Shown here piece after piece: positions 9,336 to 19,700 of a stretch of DNA of 64,000 nucleotides. Made by a program: the position numbers and the translations under genes. The number at the start of each line of letters is the position of its first letter. Within the stretch, counting starts at the first letter, position 1. Source of the stretch: Chthoniobacter sp. (GTDB lineage: Bacteria; Verrucomicrobiota; Verrucomicrobiia; Chthoniobacterales; Chthoniobacteraceae); assembly GCA_021414005.1 (NCBI GenBank), contig JAIOPH010000018.1:120596-184595 (forward strand), given 5' to 3'. The notes beneath the pieces are model-generated. The model was not told the origin of the DNA. It was given only the letters and a program-made list of their open reading frames with translations, and did no database searches.

Positions 9336-12300
9336 TCAATGTACCTCCACCTCGCAAAAGGTCAGCGCGGGGATGCCATTTTTCCCGTATAGCAGGGCTT
9401 TGGCATCCCACTTCTTGTCCTGCAAGTACGTGATCGTCTTCGCTTCAGTGGGCGCGGCCAGCTTGAGCTTGAGCACATTGCCGGTCGCCGCACCGGAGGC
9501 GACCTTGCCAGGTTCGCCGTCCAGATAGATCTGGCTGGCCGTGGCGTTGGTCCAGTCCACCGGTTGGTCGAACTCCAGCGCGATCTCGTCCCGCTTCTCG
9601 TTCGTGTAGCTCGCGCGCTTCACGTCGGCCGCGGATACGGGCTGGGCGAAGACTTTCCCGTAGATGTCGCGCTCCAGCAGTGGTGCCATGAGGAGGCCCA
9701 TCTTCTCGTAGTCGTCCGTTTTGAAATGGCAGCTCGCGCCGCTGGGAATCTGGAGCGTGGGCACGACGCTGAAGCTGGAATAGAGGCGTGCGAGCTGCCG
9801 CTGAACGTCGCGCAATTTGTCGCTGTTTCTGGTTCCACCTTGGGAGCAGGCGTTCGGGTAAATTTGGAACAGGTAGTAGTGCCGGAGGTTGGGGTAGTCC
9901 TGTTTCCACGCGGCAGTCAAATCGAGCCAGTATTGCTGATACATCTCGCACCCATAGCAGTTGTCCGGGCCGTCGAAGCCCTGATCCGCCTCACCCTGAT
10001 GCCACAGCAGGCCACGAATGCCGTGGGTCAGCCGGGCTGCGACCACCCGCTTCTTGAGGTTGCTGTAGATCGGCCGCTCCCGATTCGGCTGGCCGGGATT
10101 CTTCACGCGGTCGGGCAGGTGCTCGTCGATCCGCGTGCCGCCGACCGCGCCGTTGAGGATGCAAATCGGAACCTTCACGTCCTCCACGAGTTTCTTCGCC
10201 AGAGCCATGCCCCAGACGCTGATGAAATGGATGCGGTCGGGGTCGGTTGGGTTGATTCGCTCGACCCGCGCATTGCCCCAGCCACCAGTGGTGGGCTCGC
10301 CGGCGACCTCGCCATTGCCGCCAAAGCTGCGGATCCATGGACTGTCGGTGTGCGTGAGATCCTGCCGCGCCTTGGTGTTCTCGTAGTTGTAACCCACGGC
10401 ATTGGACTGTCCCTCGATGATGAAGGCATCGCCGCAAACGAGATTGCCCACCGTCTGTCGCACCGCTTCCGTGTTCCCGGACTTGGTGCCAAACTCCACC
10501 TTGTAGATCACCAAGCCAGCCTTGAGCCGGACTGACAACGCATAGCTCTTGTCCGCCTTGGGCTTCTGCGTTTCTGTTTGGATGAGCTTGTCGCCGGCGT
10601 AGAGCTTGAGAAAGACCGAGTCCGCAGGCTCCGCGAGCGTACCGTTGTAAAAAAGCGTGCCTTCGTTGTTGTCGTCGCGCGCGTAGAACTGGTTGTCCAC
10701 CGGCTTCTCGTCCTTTTCCGGCACCCGCGCCTCCCATGCTTCCTTGGCCGGCTCCTTGACCACGATCTCCACAGATTGGGTGATCTCCTGACCTCCGTTG
10801 CTGGCGACAGCGGTTGCCCTAAGCTTCCCGCTGTTCATCGCTCGCTTGAGCAGCAGTTTTCCGGGCACGCTTTCCTTCACCACGGCCATGCCGTCCACTT
10901 TCCAGCGATACGTCAGTTCGCCCGCACCCTTAGCCTGCAACGCCGGCAGATTGGCGACCTGCGGCACCACCTCGATCAGCGCGCGGCCATCCCACGTCGC
11001 CGGGGCCTTGAGGGTAAAGACCGGGTCCGCCAGCGCTTCCTTGATCGTGACCGGGATGTCGATGGTCTTCACCCCATCGGCAAAGACAGCCTTGCACTGC
11101 ACCGTCAGCGCTTCGTCACCCACGACCCGACCGGCCTCCAGCGTGAAGGCAAAGCGGTCGGCCGCCGCGACACTTTCCACTCCGCCTCGCTTGATGATCC
11201 AGTAAATCTTCTGTGCTCCACCCGCTTTCGCCGTGAGCGTGGCCCGCTGGCCTTCGGCCAGCGTCAGCGCTTTCTCCGAAACCGCAAAGCCACTGCCCGG
11301 CTGCACCAGCGGGCCGACCACCGTTTGCCGGGGCTTTTGATTTTCATACTGCAACCGCACCCAGTCGGCGGAGCGCGCGACGTTCGAGATTCTCACCTCG
11401 TCCATGTCGCCATTGAAGACGTAGTTTCCCCACCCACCCATCGACATCTTCACCGGGTTTTTGATGTCCAACGGGTTGCCTTCGGCATTGGAAACCGCGT
11501 CGAGCATCCCATTGACATACATGCGCGACTCGCCTGGCTTGCAGGTGTGAATGACGTGAACCCATTCATTCAGCGGGATCCGACTTTTTGCCGAGAGGCT
11601 CGCGCCCGCCCCGTAGCAATCCATGACCATCTTGGGCGGCTTGCTCAGGATCATCTGCACCGTCATTTTCGGTCCGCCGCTGCCCCAACACACGATGCGA
11701 TCGCCCGACTTCTCCGCGCGAAACCACAGTTCCGTGGAGTGGGGCGAGGAGCCCGTGGGAAAAGTGGTGATGTTCTCCCCACCGAAGATGCCTTTGCCGG
11801 TGGTAAAATGCCGAGCCTGTCCGATCACCCCGGACGCAGCCGTGGTGCCCAAGTCCTTTGCCGTGAGTGTGCCAGTCTCATCCCTGGCCGGATCGTCCAA
11901 ATGAAAGACCGAAACATACCCATTGGACTCATTGAACACCGCCTTGCCGTTCGACTCGCTGGCCACGTCCGCCTTTCCCCAATACATCTTCAATTCCTGA
12001 TGCGCGTTGCCTTTGATGGTCGGGACACGCACCCAGATCGTCGCCGCACCTTTCGCCGCGTCCCACTCCTCAATCTGATAGGCCAGCGCCTTGCCCTCCG
12101 CGGAAAAGCGCACATCTTCGCCTTTCGCTTTGGCTTGGCTGAAGTCGAACCAATCCTTGTCCAACCGCACCAGCAACGGAAAACCCTCCTCCACCGCCGT
12201 CGCCGGTAAATCCGCGCCGTCCCGCGTGGTGAGAATGTTCATCACGCCTGAGTGTTGCCAATCGGCGAAAAGTGCCGCAACGGCCGGCGTCGAAACCGGC

Positions 12301-12401
12301 CCTGCCTGGCTCTGGGCAAAAGGACTGATGGAAAAAACGAAGGCGACGGCTGAGAGCAGGGCTGAAGCGAAGCGTACGAGACGAGTGTGATTTAAGGGCA
12401 T
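9336..12401 (-). CDS. large secreted protein: DUF2341, LamG-like, Ig-like and SASA esterase domains
   Basis: 1021 residues from the ATG at 12401, giving a signal peptide (MPLNHTRLVRFASALLSAVAF... cleaved near AQSQA). In order it has a DUF2341 domain (FPLLVRLDKDWFDFSQAKAKGEDVRF, about 60-150), a concanavalin/LamG-like sugar-binding domain (ELWFRAEKSGDRI to YVFNGDMDEVRISNVARSADWV, about 175-345), Ig-like segments (370-560), a short insert, and a C-terminal SASA esterase domain (DAFIIEGQSNAVGYN, RGLLWHQGEADQGFDG, SGASCHFKTDDYEKMG). The long esterase loop is Cys-rich (DNCYGCEMYQQYW). It is a modular polysaccharide-binding acetylesterase, and the fourth SASA domain within 10 kb. Confidence 0.8.
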   Translation of the reverse strand: MPLNHTRLVRFASALLSAVAFVFSISPFAQSQAGPVSTPAVAALFADWQHSGVMNILTTRDGADLPATAVEEGFPLLVRLDKDWFDFSQAKAKGEDVRFSAEGKALAYQIEEWDAAKGAATIWVRVPTIKGNAHQELKMYWGKADVASESNGKAVFNESNGYVSVFHLDDPARDETGTLTAKDLGTTAASGVIGQARHFTTGKGIFGGENITTFPTGSSPHSTELWFRAEKSGDRIVCWGSGGPKMTVQMILSKPPKMVMDCYGAGASLSAKSRIPLNEWVHVIHTCKPGESRMYVNGMLDAVSNAEGNPLDIKNPVKMSMGGWGNYVFNGDMDEVRISNVARSADWVRLQYENQKPRQTVVGPLVQPGSGFAVSEKALTLAEGQRATLTAKAGGAQKIYWIIKRGGVESVAAADRFAFTLEAGRVVGDEALTVQCKAVFADGVKTIDIPVTIKEALADPVFTLKAPATWDGRALIEVVPQVANLPALQAKGAGELTYRWKVDGMAVVKESVPGKLLLKRAMNSGKLRATAVASNGGQEITQSVEIVVKEPAKEAWEARVPEKDEKPVDNQFYARDDNNEGTLFYNGTLAEPADSVFLKLYAGDKLIQTETQKPKADKSYALSVRLKAGLVIYKVEFGTKSGNTEAVRQTVGNLVCGDAFIIEGQSNAVGYNYENTKARQDLTHTDSPWIRSFGGNGEVAGEPTTGGWGNARVERINPTDPDRIHFISVWGMALAKKLVEDVKVPICILNGAVGGTRIDEHLPDRVKNPGQPNRERPIYSNLKKRVVAARLTHGIRGLLWHQGEADQGFDGPDNCYGCEMYQQYWLDLTAAWKQDYPNLRHYYLFQIYPNACSQGGTRNSDKLRDVQRQLARLYSSFSVVPTLQIPSGASCHFKTDDYEKMGLLMAPLLERDIYGKVFAQPVSAADVKRASYTNEKRDEIALEFDQPVDWTNATASQIYLDGEPGKVASGAATGNVLKLKLAAPTEAKTITYLQDKKWDAKALLYGKNGIPALTFCEVEVH

Positions 12402-12545
12402 GGCACAGATAAAGGAACCGGGATGGATGTGTTTGTTAGAGCAATTCAAGAGAATTTATGGGCGCCACTTTGCCAGGCGTGCTTGTGGCCACCGATGCGA
12501 ATTGTCGGACGAAGGCGCATCGGGCAGGTGCTGCTCTCGCCTTCC

Positions 12546-15500
12546 CTATTTGCCTGGAGGCATTGCCGGATTCATCGTGGAAATACCTGGCGGCTTTGGA
12601 TAAGTGGTGTGAATTCCGTATTTGGCGGCGAGGTAACCTCCAACGGAGGCTTCCTCCGCAGCCGTGAGAGCTCGCGAGTAGCAAAGAATCTCGGCCAGGT
12701 CGAACTTGCACAGCCAATGGTCTCCGTCGGTGCCACTGAGCAAGTAACGGGTCGGCTTCGTATCCTGGTCATTGACGGTGATCTTGAGGATCATGAAGTC
12801 GGTGATGGTTCCAAGGCTGAATCCGCCCTTGGCGGATTTCTCCAGTGCAATCGGTGATCCATTCTTGGAAATCGCCGCCGGGAATTGGTTTTCATTGAAG
12901 CCGGTGGTTCCGTTGCCATCCAACAAGTAGCTGGAGGCTCTTCCTGATTCGCGCCCGATGAAGGAACCCGCATTGCTCCAGGTCGGCGAAGGGGAACGAA
13001 CGACAAGGTACTGCTCCTTGATGAAGACCTTTCCGCTGACCAGGGTGCGGCAGTCGCCGGTGAAACGGACCACCGGTTTCGAGGCGATCTCGTTCTGCAC
13101 CAGGGTCGGGAGGTTGTGTTCCTTGTGGACCGCGTGATGCGCGTTGCCGGAGCGGTCATTCCAGATCAGCACCTGCTGGTCGGGATCCTTGTAGATACCG
13201 AAGGACGGATCCAACCAACAGACCAGACCGGAAGTCACCGGAACCGTGTTCCCATCGACCGTGATCATTGCCGCGGTGGACGTGCTCACCTGGCCGTTGC
13301 CGCCAGCAGCCTTTGCTGTCAGACGGTAGGAACCCGCCGGGACGTTCTTCCATTCCATGGAAAAGGGCGGCGTCGTGGCGGTCCCGATTATTGTTTCGCC
13401 GTTATAGAAGGCCACTTTTGTTACATTGCCGGGCACGTCTGCGACATCGGCTGTGAGGGTGACCGTTGCCGGCGGTCCGAAACTGGCGCCGTTGGAGGGC
13501 GAGGTCAGGATCACGCCTGTCACCGGATAGAGCAGCTCCTGGGCAACGATCGAGCAGGCCTTGCGTGAGGGCATATACCAATACAAGCGCGCCGAGGCGG
13601 GACTGCTGTTGTGACAATACTCCATCTTCAGACTGTATCGTTGCCCGGCAGTCAAGGTGATCTCGGGGCTGTCGTTCCACAGTTTGGTCGTATGGTCCTT
13701 CCAGTCGTCGATGACCTGCACGCCGTTGATCCACAAACGGACTCCGTCGCTGGTGCGGGTGGAAAAACGGTAGGTTCCGGACTCAGGTGCCAAAACCTGG
13801 CCGGTCCAGCGAACATAAAAGGGAACCGCGCCCAGCGTCTTGGCCGGCGGCGCCGAACCCCAGTCAAAGTTGACATCCGGGTCCAACTGCGACGCTTTCG
13901 GCGCGGCGAACTCTTTGTTGTCGTAATAATACCCATTCAGCCCAGTGCCGCCCGCGCCCACGACAAGATTCACGGTCGCGGGTGGTGAAGTTGTTAGGCT
14001 GTCGGTGACCGCAAACGTGAACCTGTCAATACCCAGATAGCCCTTTTCCGGGGTATAAGTCAGGTTGGGGGCCGAGCCCGTGATGGTACCGTGTGACGGT
14101 TGGTTCGTGATTTTCCACGTCACCTTGTCCGAGCGGTATGAGGAGCCTTTTAGTGTGATAGCCTTGGGCGTATTGGGTGGGACGACCAAGATTTGCGGGC
14201 TGGCGACCGGCAGTGCATTGACGAGGGCCGGCGCAGTGGTGGCGGCTTCAATCGCATCTATGGTGTTGATAATGATTGGGGCATTGTTATCCCCCGGCGG
14301 CCACGCGGCGAGGTAGGTGCGCAACGTCGGCAAGGCCCGCCGCGCCGCCTCGCCATAACCTGGAAGGCTGCCAAGGGCACTCTTGCCCAACTGTCCCCAA
14401 TACGTCACGTTGCCGAGGCTTATGTCTATCCCCTCATCGATCTTGTTCTTCGACAGGGCCATCATGGCCGCGCCCACCGGCCCGGCGGTGAACATCCGGT
14501 CACACGGCCCCTCGGTTTGCGCATCGGCGAACAAATCCGGAGCCAGAGCCACGACGTCCGCCAAGGTCAACCGGTCCTGCACGAAGCTGCTCACGATATT
14601 GCGCCACATCCCGGCAGGTTGTTTGATGCCGGCCCGGACCGCCGGGTAGAGCAGGCCTCTGTCGGCCTTGATGGTGTTGCCTCCCAATTGATGAAACAGC
14701 GTCTCGGCAAGGTAGCCGTTGGCGATTTGCAGCGGATCGCTCCAATTGAAGCCGGTCTCGAACGGATAGGTGGGTGCGACATTTTTGACAAAGGCACCCA
14801 GCATGTCGGGCACGGCCGTGGCGGCTGCTGCATTGATCTGCCCCAGCGCCTTTGCGGCTTTGGCACGCACCCAGATGTCGGGGTCAGACAGTCGGCGAGT
14901 CAGCGCGGGCACGGCATCGGCGGCCTTCATGCAGCCCAGGGCGGTGCAAGCCGCCTCGCGTTGGTTGGCATTGGACGGATTTTCCGCCATGGTGATGAGC
15001 GTGGGGATCAGCGACGGCCCATCGTCTCGCACACTCAACTCGGTGGCGGCATTGAACCTGACAATCGGATCCCACTCACCCAGAGCGGCAACCAGTTGTT
15101 CCTTGGTATAACTTCCGCAGCGCGCGGTGAATTCGGCGGCCCAGATTGAATTGCTGACAGCCTTGGAATCCAGGTGGTTTGCCGGGGCAACCAATTTCCC
15201 GGTAATGCAAAGCTTTTTCAACGGCAGTGCGGCATGCAGGAGATAATATGCGGTCGGATTTCCCCAATAGGTATAACTATCATCCCAGTAGTCCTTTGCA
15301 CGACCGGGTGCCCACTGCTCGCCACCTTCATACACGAAGGAACCGTCACAGCGGCGCTTCATGTCCCGGTCCCAGCGCATTTGTTTGAGGTATTCGGCGG
15401 CGGCCTGCGGGCCGCCCATGGCTGCACCCAGCGCCGTCCACAGGTAGCTGAACCCCTGGCCGGTATGCCCGTAGGCCTCGCCCTTGAAGCCCGCCAGGGC

Positions 15501-16721
15501 CATCCGCGAAAAATATTCCGTCGGCAATGTCTTGTCGCCCATACACGCGAACATGACCGCGGCCAAGCCGTCCTTGCCATTGCTACAGTGATCATAATAG
15601 GTCCGTTTCTGTCCCTGCAGTTGGTGCTCGCCGTAATACGGCTGATGTTCACCGTAGGGGACGGACCCGCGGTTGACATAGTAGCCGAAGAAATTGGCCG
15701 CCCGTGCAATCGCCGGGTCGATTTCGGTGTTTTTCACACCGGCCTTCTTGCCGAGCACGATTGTGAGCTGCGCCGCCAGTCCGGCCTGGTTCACCGGTCC
15801 GTACCAACTGATGGAGCCATGGGTTCCTCCGGTCTGCCAGCCGCCGGGCGGCGCGACGGTGGAAAAGCCATGACCGGACGTGCCGAACATACTCGTGTGT
15901 TTGGCTGCGTAGATGACATACTCGCTCAGCCCGTGGAACACCTCGGCGTCATTGGTCAGCATGTAATACTCGGCCAGAAAGATACTGTTATAACAATTCC
16001 AAGCAGAAACACCGTTGCGCTCCAGGTCAAGATCCTTGGGCGCGAGCGAGCGGGCGTACGTCTGTAACATCGGCAAGTAATCCGGGTTTCCTGTGGCGAG
16101 CAGGGCCAGCGCGCTGATGGCCCCCGACCCGTCGGCACCACCCCAGCCATTTTTCACGATCTTTTTTTGGAGGCTCATGGCGGCATTCGCCATGATGTTC
16201 GAAGACTTGGGACAATTGTAAGGCGCGGTGTCGGAGTAGGTGCCCATGACGGGCAGGGCGATCGACACATCGGTGGCGACGCCTGCGCGCCAACGCTTCA
16301 GCTTGAGAATGCCGTTGGCGCCTTCGGCGGCACCGATCGCCCAGCCCAGACTCTTGCGGGCATCGCCCGTAAAGAGGGGCACAACACCGGCACCCGCACT
16401 CGCGCCGAGAATGATGTCGTCGGGGGCCATGATCCCGGCAGCCGGAGTCTTGTCGGCCACAGTGGTTACCAAAATCTGATAGGGGGCAAACGCCGTATAG
16501 CCGTCCTGCGATGGGGTCTCGGGCCAACCGTTGTCGATCCATCCGCGCATCCCGGTGGGTCCGAGGTTATATGTGTAGGTGCGGTCAACCTTGGAAATAT
16601 TCTTGTCCACGGTGAGATCAATTTTCAGCGCGGTGACCGCATTCACCCCAGCGGGCAAAGTGAAAAGCAGGACCAGGGAGAGCGCCGTGCATGAGGCGCG
16701 AAGATGGAATGAATCAGTCAT
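12546..16721 (-). CDS. DUF6288-type secreted protein with HEAT repeats, PA14 and LamG-like domains
   Basis: About 1391 residues. The ATG at 16721 gives a signal peptide (MTDSFHLRASCTALSLVLLFTLPAGVNA), while a GTG at 16739 adds six residues. The N-terminal 500 residues fit DUF6288: NLGPTGMRGWID, a PDZ-like GYTAFAPYQILVTTV...DDIILGA module, and an alpha/alpha-barrel-like part with PYYGEHQ and YWGNPTAYYLL. Residues about 540-640 are HEAT-like (PIVRFNAATELSVRDDG, REAACTALGCMKAADAVPAL, WVRAKAAKALGQI). Later come a cadherin-like domain (PSHGTITGSAPNLTYTPEKGYLGIDRFTF), a PA14 domain (GLNGYYYDNKEF to DGVRLWINGVQVIDDW), an Ig-like domain and a C-terminal LamG-like domain. PA14 and LamG suggest carbohydrate binding. 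No catalytic function is established. Confidence 0.75.
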   Translation of the reverse strand: MTDSFHLRASCTALSLVLLFTLPAGVNAVTALKIDLTVDKNISKVDRTYTYNLGPTGMRGWIDNGWPETPSQDGYTAFAPYQILVTTVADKTPAAGIMAPDDIILGASAGAGVVPLFTGDARKSLGWAIGAAEGANGILKLKRWRAGVATDVSIALPVMGTYSDTAPYNCPKSSNIMANAAMSLQKKIVKNGWGGADGSGAISALALLATGNPDYLPMLQTYARSLAPKDLDLERNGVSAWNCYNSIFLAEYYMLTNDAEVFHGLSEYVIYAAKHTSMFGTSGHGFSTVAPPGGWQTGGTHGSISWYGPVNQAGLAAQLTIVLGKKAGVKNTEIDPAIARAANFFGYYVNRGSVPYGEHQPYYGEHQLQGQKRTYYDHCSNGKDGLAAVMFACMGDKTLPTEYFSRMALAGFKGEAYGHTGQGFSYLWTALGAAMGGPQAAAEYLKQMRWDRDMKRRCDGSFVYEGGEQWAPGRAKDYWDDSYTYWGNPTAYYLLHAALPLKKLCITGKLVAPANHLDSKAVSNSIWAAEFTARCGSYTKEQLVAALGEWDPIVRFNAATELSVRDDGPSLIPTLITMAENPSNANQREAACTALGCMKAADAVPALTRRLSDPDIWVRAKAAKALGQINAAAATAVPDMLGAFVKNVAPTYPFETGFNWSDPLQIANGYLAETLFHQLGGNTIKADRGLLYPAVRAGIKQPAGMWRNIVSSFVQDRLTLADVVALAPDLFADAQTEGPCDRMFTAGPVGAAMMALSKNKIDEGIDISLGNVTYWGQLGKSALGSLPGYGEAARRALPTLRTYLAAWPPGDNNAPIIINTIDAIEAATTAPALVNALPVASPQILVVPPNTPKAITLKGSSYRSDKVTWKITNQPSHGTITGSAPNLTYTPEKGYLGIDRFTFAVTDSLTTSPPATVNLVVGAGGTGLNGYYYDNKEFAAPKASQLDPDVNFDWGSAPPAKTLGAVPFYVRWTGQVLAPESGTYRFSTRTSDGVRLWINGVQVIDDWKDHTTKLWNDSPEITLTAGQRYSLKMEYCHNSSPASARLYWYMPSRKACSIVAQELLYPVTGVILTSPSNGASFGPPATVTLTADVADVPGNVTKVAFYNGETIIGTATTPPFSMEWKNVPAGSYRLTAKAAGGNGQVSTSTAAMITVDGNTVPVTSGLVCWLDPSFGIYKDPDQQVLIWNDRSGNAHHAVHKEHNLPTLVQNEIASKPVVRFTGDCRTLVSGKVFIKEQYLVVRSPSPTWSNAGSFIGRESGRASSYLLDGNGTTGFNENQFPAAISKNGSPIALEKSAKGGFSLGTITDFMILKITVNDQDTKPTRYLLSGTDGDHWLCKFDLAEILCYSRALTAAEEASVGGYLAAKYGIHTTYPKPPGISTMNPAMPPGK

Positions 16722-16776
16722 ATCAGTCCGGAAGAACACGGTGCATTTGGACTAAAGTCCAGGTTACTTTCCGTGC

Positions 16777-19700
16777 TCACGCCTGACGCCGCCGACGCTT
16801 CAGCATGCCGAGAGCGCCGGTCAGCAGCAGGCCGAGGGTGCCGGGCTCGGGGACGGCGGCGGTGCCAAGGTTCAAGCCTTTGCTGCCACCGCCGCTGAAG
16901 GCTCCGGAAGCCACCCCGCTGGTGAAGGTCACGGTCGCACCGGCTCCGATGGTCAGCGAACTGAGCGTCTGGCTGACACTGCCAAACTTCAGCATGGCAT
17001 TGTCGGCTACAACAACGCTCGCCGTGCCAGTCGCGGGAGTTGTGCCGAGTTCACCATTCACGTTGAGCGTACCTGCGGTGACGGTGAGGCTGTCATAAGT
17101 CTGCGCGCCATTGAGGTTCTGGACGCTGGCGTCCACCTTTTCCACGGCGGAGCCATCGCCGACGGTGCTCAGGATGGCTCCGGTGAACGTCGTCTCGCCG
17201 CTCGCTGCGCCAATGGTCAGGGTAGCTCCACCAAAAAGCACCCGATGTCCGGTCGGGGTCGGACCCGCAGCGTCGGCCAGCGAGGCGATCTTTTGGTTGG
17301 TGTCGCTCAGGTCCAGGGTTGCGTTGTCCCCGATGCTCACCGGCGTGCTGATCGGCAAGAGGTTCGGGGTTTGCACCGTGCTGGTGACACTGACCCTATC
17401 CAGGAAAACTCCGTCGTTATCGCCGGTAACTCCAGGAATATACGCGTTTGCGAAGGTCAAGGTCGCCGTCGTTGTAGTGTCCGGCCGGAACGTAAAGCTG
17501 TGCAGTGTCCAGCCAGCGTTGACCGCGGTTGTCTGCAGGAGGGTGGTGGCCGAGGGGGAGGATACACCCACGGGCGTTCCCCCGCCGTAACTGATAAACG
17601 TCCCGCCCCCGAGACTAAGCGTGGTATCCATATAGCCCCCGCCGCCCCGCTGCTCTTCGTAATAGCTCACCGAGTAATCGGTCCCGGCGGTGACCCCGAA
17701 ACTCTGGAAGATGCTCATGGTTCCATTCACATTGACGAGGAAGTTTCCACCGCCCGTCGGACCACCACCGCCCCAGTTCGACGACGTCATGTACCACACA
17801 ATGCCACTGCTCCCGCCGGTCGTCCAACCGGTGACATTGCTGCTCGCCACGTTCTCATGCGAGCCATTGCCCGGGGGAGTCCCCGTCTCAAAGCTGCCGT
17901 TTGTGATTAGCTGGACGGCGTTCTGGCCCGTCAACTTTAGCGTGCCGTCACTAACAATGGTCGGGCCGGCGTAGGCCTGCGCCGCAGTCACGGTCAGGGT
18001 GCCGACGCCAGCTTTGGTCAGGCCGTTTCCGCCGCTCAACGTCCCGGAGTAAGTCGTACTCTGCCCGTTGCCGTCGACGGTCAAGGCGACATCCTCCGCG
18101 CTTTCGGTTGTCAGGGCCACGTTGACCGCGCCAGTCAGTCCGCCAAGCGTCGGACTGGTGACGCCTGTGGCGAAAGCCAAACCTCCGCCAGTGACCGCAC
18201 TGACGGTGCTGTTTTGCAGGGCTTGGTTATGGCCCAGTTTCAGTGCTCCTCCGCTGACGACGGTGGTCCCGGTATGGGTGTTTGCCACCGCCAGGGTGAG
18301 GGTTCCCGCACCGGACTTCGCCAGCGTGCCGCCGACGCTGGTCAAAGCCGTTGCGAAAGTCACATCCTGACCATTCGTATCGAGGGCGTAGGCTTGGCTG
18401 GGGTCTGCACTGAACCGAGCGGAGTAATCCGTGGTATTGCCGGCACTGAACTGGAGCTTGCCGCCACCAAAGCTAATTGCCCCCGTGGCTCCCAGCGCGC
18501 CGCTGCTCCCGAGAGCGAGGACGCCGTCGTTGATGTTCGTGCCGCCGTCGTAGGTATTCGCACCGGAGAGTGCGACTGTGCCCGTGGTGGTCTTTGTCAG
18601 GACCGCCCCGGTGCCGCTCAGATCCGCGCCGATTGAGCCGCTCTCCACGGCGAAGGAGGTGCCGGTGAGTGTCCCGTTATTGATCTGCGCCCCGTTTTTC
18701 AAACTGACCGCACCGACCGTCTGGCTCGTGAGACCCAGATCTACGATGGTCGTGCCTCCGTTCACGGTGAGCGCACCCGTCGTGGCCCCGAGGGTCCCCG
18801 CGCCAGAAAGGGCAAGCGTACCAGCAGTCACCGTGGTGCCGCCGTCATAGGTGTTCGCGCCGGTGAGGGTGACCGTGCCTGCGGTGGTCTTCGCCAGCGC
18901 GGCTCCGCTGCCGGCGAGGGCCGCGCCTACCGTTCCGCTTTCCACGGAAAAGGATGTGCCGGTGAGGGTGCCGTTGTCGATCGTCGCCCCGCTTTTCAAA
19001 CTGACTGCACCCACCGTCTGGCTGGTGGTGCCCAGATCGACGATGGCTGCAGCCCCATTCACCGTGAGCGTGCCGCTAGTCGCGCCGAGCGTGCCGCTGC
19101 CGGTGAGAATCAGCGAACCGGCGGTGACCGTGGTGCCGCCCGTATAACTGTTGGGGGTGCCGATGGTCACGGTGCCTGCTCCGCTTTTGATCAGGTTCGC
19201 GCCGCCAGCGATGCCAAAGGCTCCCGAAAGCACGTAGGCTTTGTTTTCGTTGTTAAAAGTAACTTCGCCGGGTGCGACGTCCGCCGCATTGATGCCGACT
19301 GCGACGGGACCCGCCGGCACGGCCGAATCATCGAAAAGCGTCGCCGCTCCGGCGAGAAAGTTGACCTCGGTTAAAGGATCCGTGGACAAAACCCAGTTGG
19401 TCGGCGGGGTGCCGGCCAGATTGCCCGATGTGACCCATTGGCCGTTGTCGTTGCCGGTCCACACGGACCTGGCAACCACCAGCGCATCGACACTGATCAA
19501 GTCCAGGAAAACCCCGTCGTTGTCGCCGCCGCGGCCTCCACCGTAAACGTTTGCGAAGGTCAACGTCGCCGTCGTAGTAGTATCCGCCCGGAAGGTAAAG
19601 CTGTGCAGCGTCCAGCTCGTGTTATGCGCGGTTGTCTGCAGGATGCTGGTTCCCGGGCCGGCGGAGACACCCACGGGCGTTCCGCCGCCGTAACTGATAA

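Noticed and set aside
16748..16766. Small palindrome TGGAC-TAAA-GTCCA as terminator of the PEP-CTERM gene
   Set aside because: Only a 5-bp stem with no T-run; not enough to call a terminator.
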